The notes beneath the pieces were generated by a model. It saw only the letters and a program-made list of their open reading frames with translations. It had not been told where the DNA came from and did not search any database. Made by a program: the position numbers and the translations under genes. This document shows positions 61,910-64,000 of a stretch of 64,000 bases of DNA, piece after piece (the first letter of the stretch is position 1; every line of letters begins with the position of its first letter). Location: the NCBI RefSeq assembly GCF_007655135.1, contig NC_045130.1:15438001-15502000 (forward strand), given 5' to 3'. Source of the DNA: Punica granatum (Eukaryota > Streptophyta > Magnoliopsida > Myrtales > Lythraceae).

Positions 61910-62756
61910 AGCCTATTCTTTCAATGCGCAAGACGGCAAGAGAAAAAAGTTTCAAGTGTGAACAGCTCATTGCCGAAAAAGTATGCTATTTATCCAACAC
62001 ATTATTATCATTAAAGCTTGACTAAGAAAAAGATGGGAATTAAATGCACTTTCTGTTTTTTTTTTTCTCTTGATTTTAGGTAAGATCAACTAAAACCCAA
62101 TAATTGTCGTATATTAGTTGATATCTGAGTCAGAAATCTTACAGCTTTCACCTTTTTAACAATGTGATTTCAAGATTACTTAAAATATAGCTCGATGCAG
62201 TTCAGAACCTCCTTTCTAGTTTGAAGCACATTCCTAGAATAGCAAACAACATCTTGATCATGTTGATCGACAGAGGACCGAAATTAGAGTGAATGAGACC
62301 AAATATAAGCAATTAATACGACCACTCGTTGATTCCTATTATGCCTTCTATCCTGAGAAACGGATAAGATATGACACATTGGGTCGTCCAATTAAGTGAA
62401 GATAGTCCATAGATAAGCTCATGGCAATAAAGCTTAAGGACAGACACAATGCAACTAGCAATAGCATATCCAAAGTGTTTCAGATATTGTTAGACGGCAA
62501 GAACTTTAAAAAGCCGGCATCATGCTGTGAGCCTGCAAGAAAATCAATTACATCATCACATACACAATCCTTATTTAAGTACAAGGGAAACAGAAGAAAA
62601 AATTTACTGTAAAGTAATCGATATATCGTCCCTCCGGTGACACGGCGCAAAATGTCCACAAAGGGCTTCCCAATCAAAAACGCTATGCTACTCAACTCTA
62701 TCGAGTGTAGTTTGAAAAGAATTTTTCAGAGCTGAAAAAATGGCATGGGTTAGTTC
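61910..62756. other. PPR gene 3' flank
   Basis: Probably holds the 3' UTR of the PPR gene. No other gene or repeat recognised. Confidence 0.5.
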
Positions 62757-64000
62757 TCATGACTCGTCTTCCTCATCCACGTGCCCGGTTATATGATCTA
62801 ACACTGCATATATTTCTTCCTTCATCGGGTGCGACACATCTGATACCGTGAAGGAATGCACTTCATCCCCACTCTCTAACCAGCTGATGGCCCGTTCTTT
62901 TCTCACCGACCTATCGTTCATGAGCTTCTTCACCTTCGCTACTGAATCCCATCTCCCTAGTGCAGCATATACACTCGAAAGAAACACGTAAGCAGCAGAA
63001 GAGCTTGGTTGCAGCTTCATAAGATGCTCTGCTACTTCCTCACCTAACGCTACATTGCTGTGAATTTTACAGACGCCGAGCAAGGAATTCAGGACCCGAT
63101 CGTCAGGCTTAATTGGCATTTTCTTGAGCTGGTGTACCACCTCATGAAAAAGTCCTGCCCTGCCCAGGAGATCGATGAAGCATGCATAGTGTTCCTGGTC
63201 CGGGAAAACTTGGTGGTCTCGAGCCATTGACTCGAACAACCTGACAGCCTCCGCTACAAGACCTGAATGACTGCAGGCGCTGAGGAGGACGACAAAGGTG
63301 ATCCTGTCAGGCTTCACTCCCGACCCAATCATACTATTAAGCATCTCTATCGCGCTTTTACCAAGACCATGTTGGGATAAGGCAGACATCATAGTGTTCC
63401 ACAAAATGACCTCTTTCTTATCATTCACGCGGTCAAAAATAAGCTGAGCATAGCTCAAGTTACCGCATTTAGAGTACATGTCGACAAGGGAGCCCACAAC
63501 TATTGTATTAGCCCTGAAGTTAGTCCTTATCAGGTGGGCATGGATCTGCTTCCCATGCTTCAGATCAGCCAAGGTCGCACAAGCGCAGAGACAGCTACTG
63601 AAAGTGAACTGATCAGGAAGGATCCGAAGGGCCATCATCTTAGTAAACAACTCGAGTGCTCTGTTGCTCAGACCATTCCTCACGTACCCAGCAATCATAG
63701 CAGTCCAGGAAATGGGGTTCTTCACAGGCATCTCGTGAAATATCTCACTTGCCCTGTTTATATCGCCCGACCTAGCGTATCCCGAGACCAAAGTGGTCCA
63801 CGCGGGGACATCTTTAACTTCCATCTCATCAAACACTCTTCTCGCATCTGTCATCTCCCCGCATTTAGTATAAGCATCAACTATTGAGCTTAAAAGCACA
63901 ATATTCAACGAGTATCCAAGAAGTAAAACCTGGCCATGGACCTGTCTAGCAAGACCTACTTCTCTCAGCTTCACACAGATTGTCAAGAGGCCTGCGAAGC
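62757..64000 (-). CDS. Pentatricopeptide repeat protein, PLS class, partial (5' end outside window)
   Basis: Organelle-type RNA-binding protein. The frame is open to the window edge (reading FAGLLTICVKLREVGLARQ at the start), so the N-terminus and any targeting peptide are missing; 413 residues are visible. Repeats alternate in P, L and S style: VDAYTKCGEMTDARRVFDEM, WTTLVSGYARSGDINRASEI, WTAMIAGYVRNGLSNRALEL and SLVDMYSKCGNLSYAQLIF. The end has E/E+-type motifs (SWLESGDEVHSFTVSDVSHP) and no DYW deaminase domain. E-type members often act in organellar C-to-U editing with a partner deaminase; the target is unknown. Closest remembered relative is Arabidopsis At2g21090, which also lies next to FIO1 there. 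Confidence 0.95.
   Translation of the reverse strand, partial: FAGLLTICVKLREVGLARQVHGQVLLLGYSLNIVLLSSIVDAYTKCGEMTDARRVFDEMEVKDVPAWTTLVSGYARSGDINRASEIFHEMPVKNPISWTAMIAGYVRNGLSNRALELFTKMMALRILPDQFTFSSCLCACATLADLKHGKQIHAHLIRTNFRANTIVVGSLVDMYSKCGNLSYAQLIFDRVNDKKEVILWNTMMSALSQHGLGKSAIEMLNSMIGSGVKPDRITFVVLLSACSHSGLVAEAVRLFESMARDHQVFPDQEHYACFIDLLGRAGLFHEVVHQLKKMPIKPDDRVLNSLLGVCKIHSNVALGEEVAEHLMKLQPSSSAAYVFLSSVYAALGRWDSVAKVKKLMNDRSVRKERAISWLESGDEVHSFTVSDVSHPMKEEIYAVLDHITGHVDEEDES

Noticed and set aside
1..64000. CRISPR arrays, rRNA genes, operons or bacterial-type systems
   Set aside because: None seen; intron-bearing plant genes and plant transposons explain the window.

Overview
This is nuclear DNA from a flowering plant, almost certainly a eudicot. 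Seven protein genes are supported. Five have plant-type introns with junctions that keep frame, or plant family architectures: a GH10 xylanase, a GPI-anchor-type thaumatin-like protein, an AUX1/LAX auxin carrier, a cold-shock-domain protein with two zinc knuckles, a METTL16/FIONA1 m6A methyltransferase, a PLC-X-domain protein and a PLS-class PPR protein. The order Myrtales (for example pomegranate or eucalypt) is only a guess from the style of the repeats.

Layout. 1-7300 is AT-rich repeat land with SINE-like, Helitron-like and Mutator-like miniature elements. 7568-10580 is the xylanase (+) and 12051-14117 the thaumatin-like gene (-), which converge. 14.1-28.1 kb holds MITEs and the long upstream region of LAX2. 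28119-31853 is LAX2 (+). 37040-37642 is the intronless cold-shock gene (-). 37.8-53.1 kb is a transposon-rich gap that contains most of the foldback (long inverted repeat) elements. 54379-58062 is FIO1 (+), followed by the convergent intronless PLC-X gene (58893-59849, -), one more foldback element (60663-61900), and the 3' part of a PPR gene (62757 to the window end, -).

The genes do not form an operon. Their order is nevertheless informative. LAX2, cold-shock protein, FIO1 and PPR correspond, from memory, to Arabidopsis At2g21050, At2g21060, At2g21070 and At2g21090. GH10, thaumatin-like, cold-shock protein and PLC-X correspond to At4g38650, At4g38660/70, At4g38680 and At4g38690. The window therefore looks like the undivided ancestral block of which Arabidopsis keeps two fractionated halves.

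The most striking unannotated structure is a set of at least eight non-autonomous foldback elements of several terminal families. Four have perfect or near-perfect 9-bp target duplications, as expected of Mutator-like transposition. Their arms are made of short subrepeats and several enclose similar G+C-rich cores. No CRISPR array, rRNA gene or confident tRNA gene was seen.
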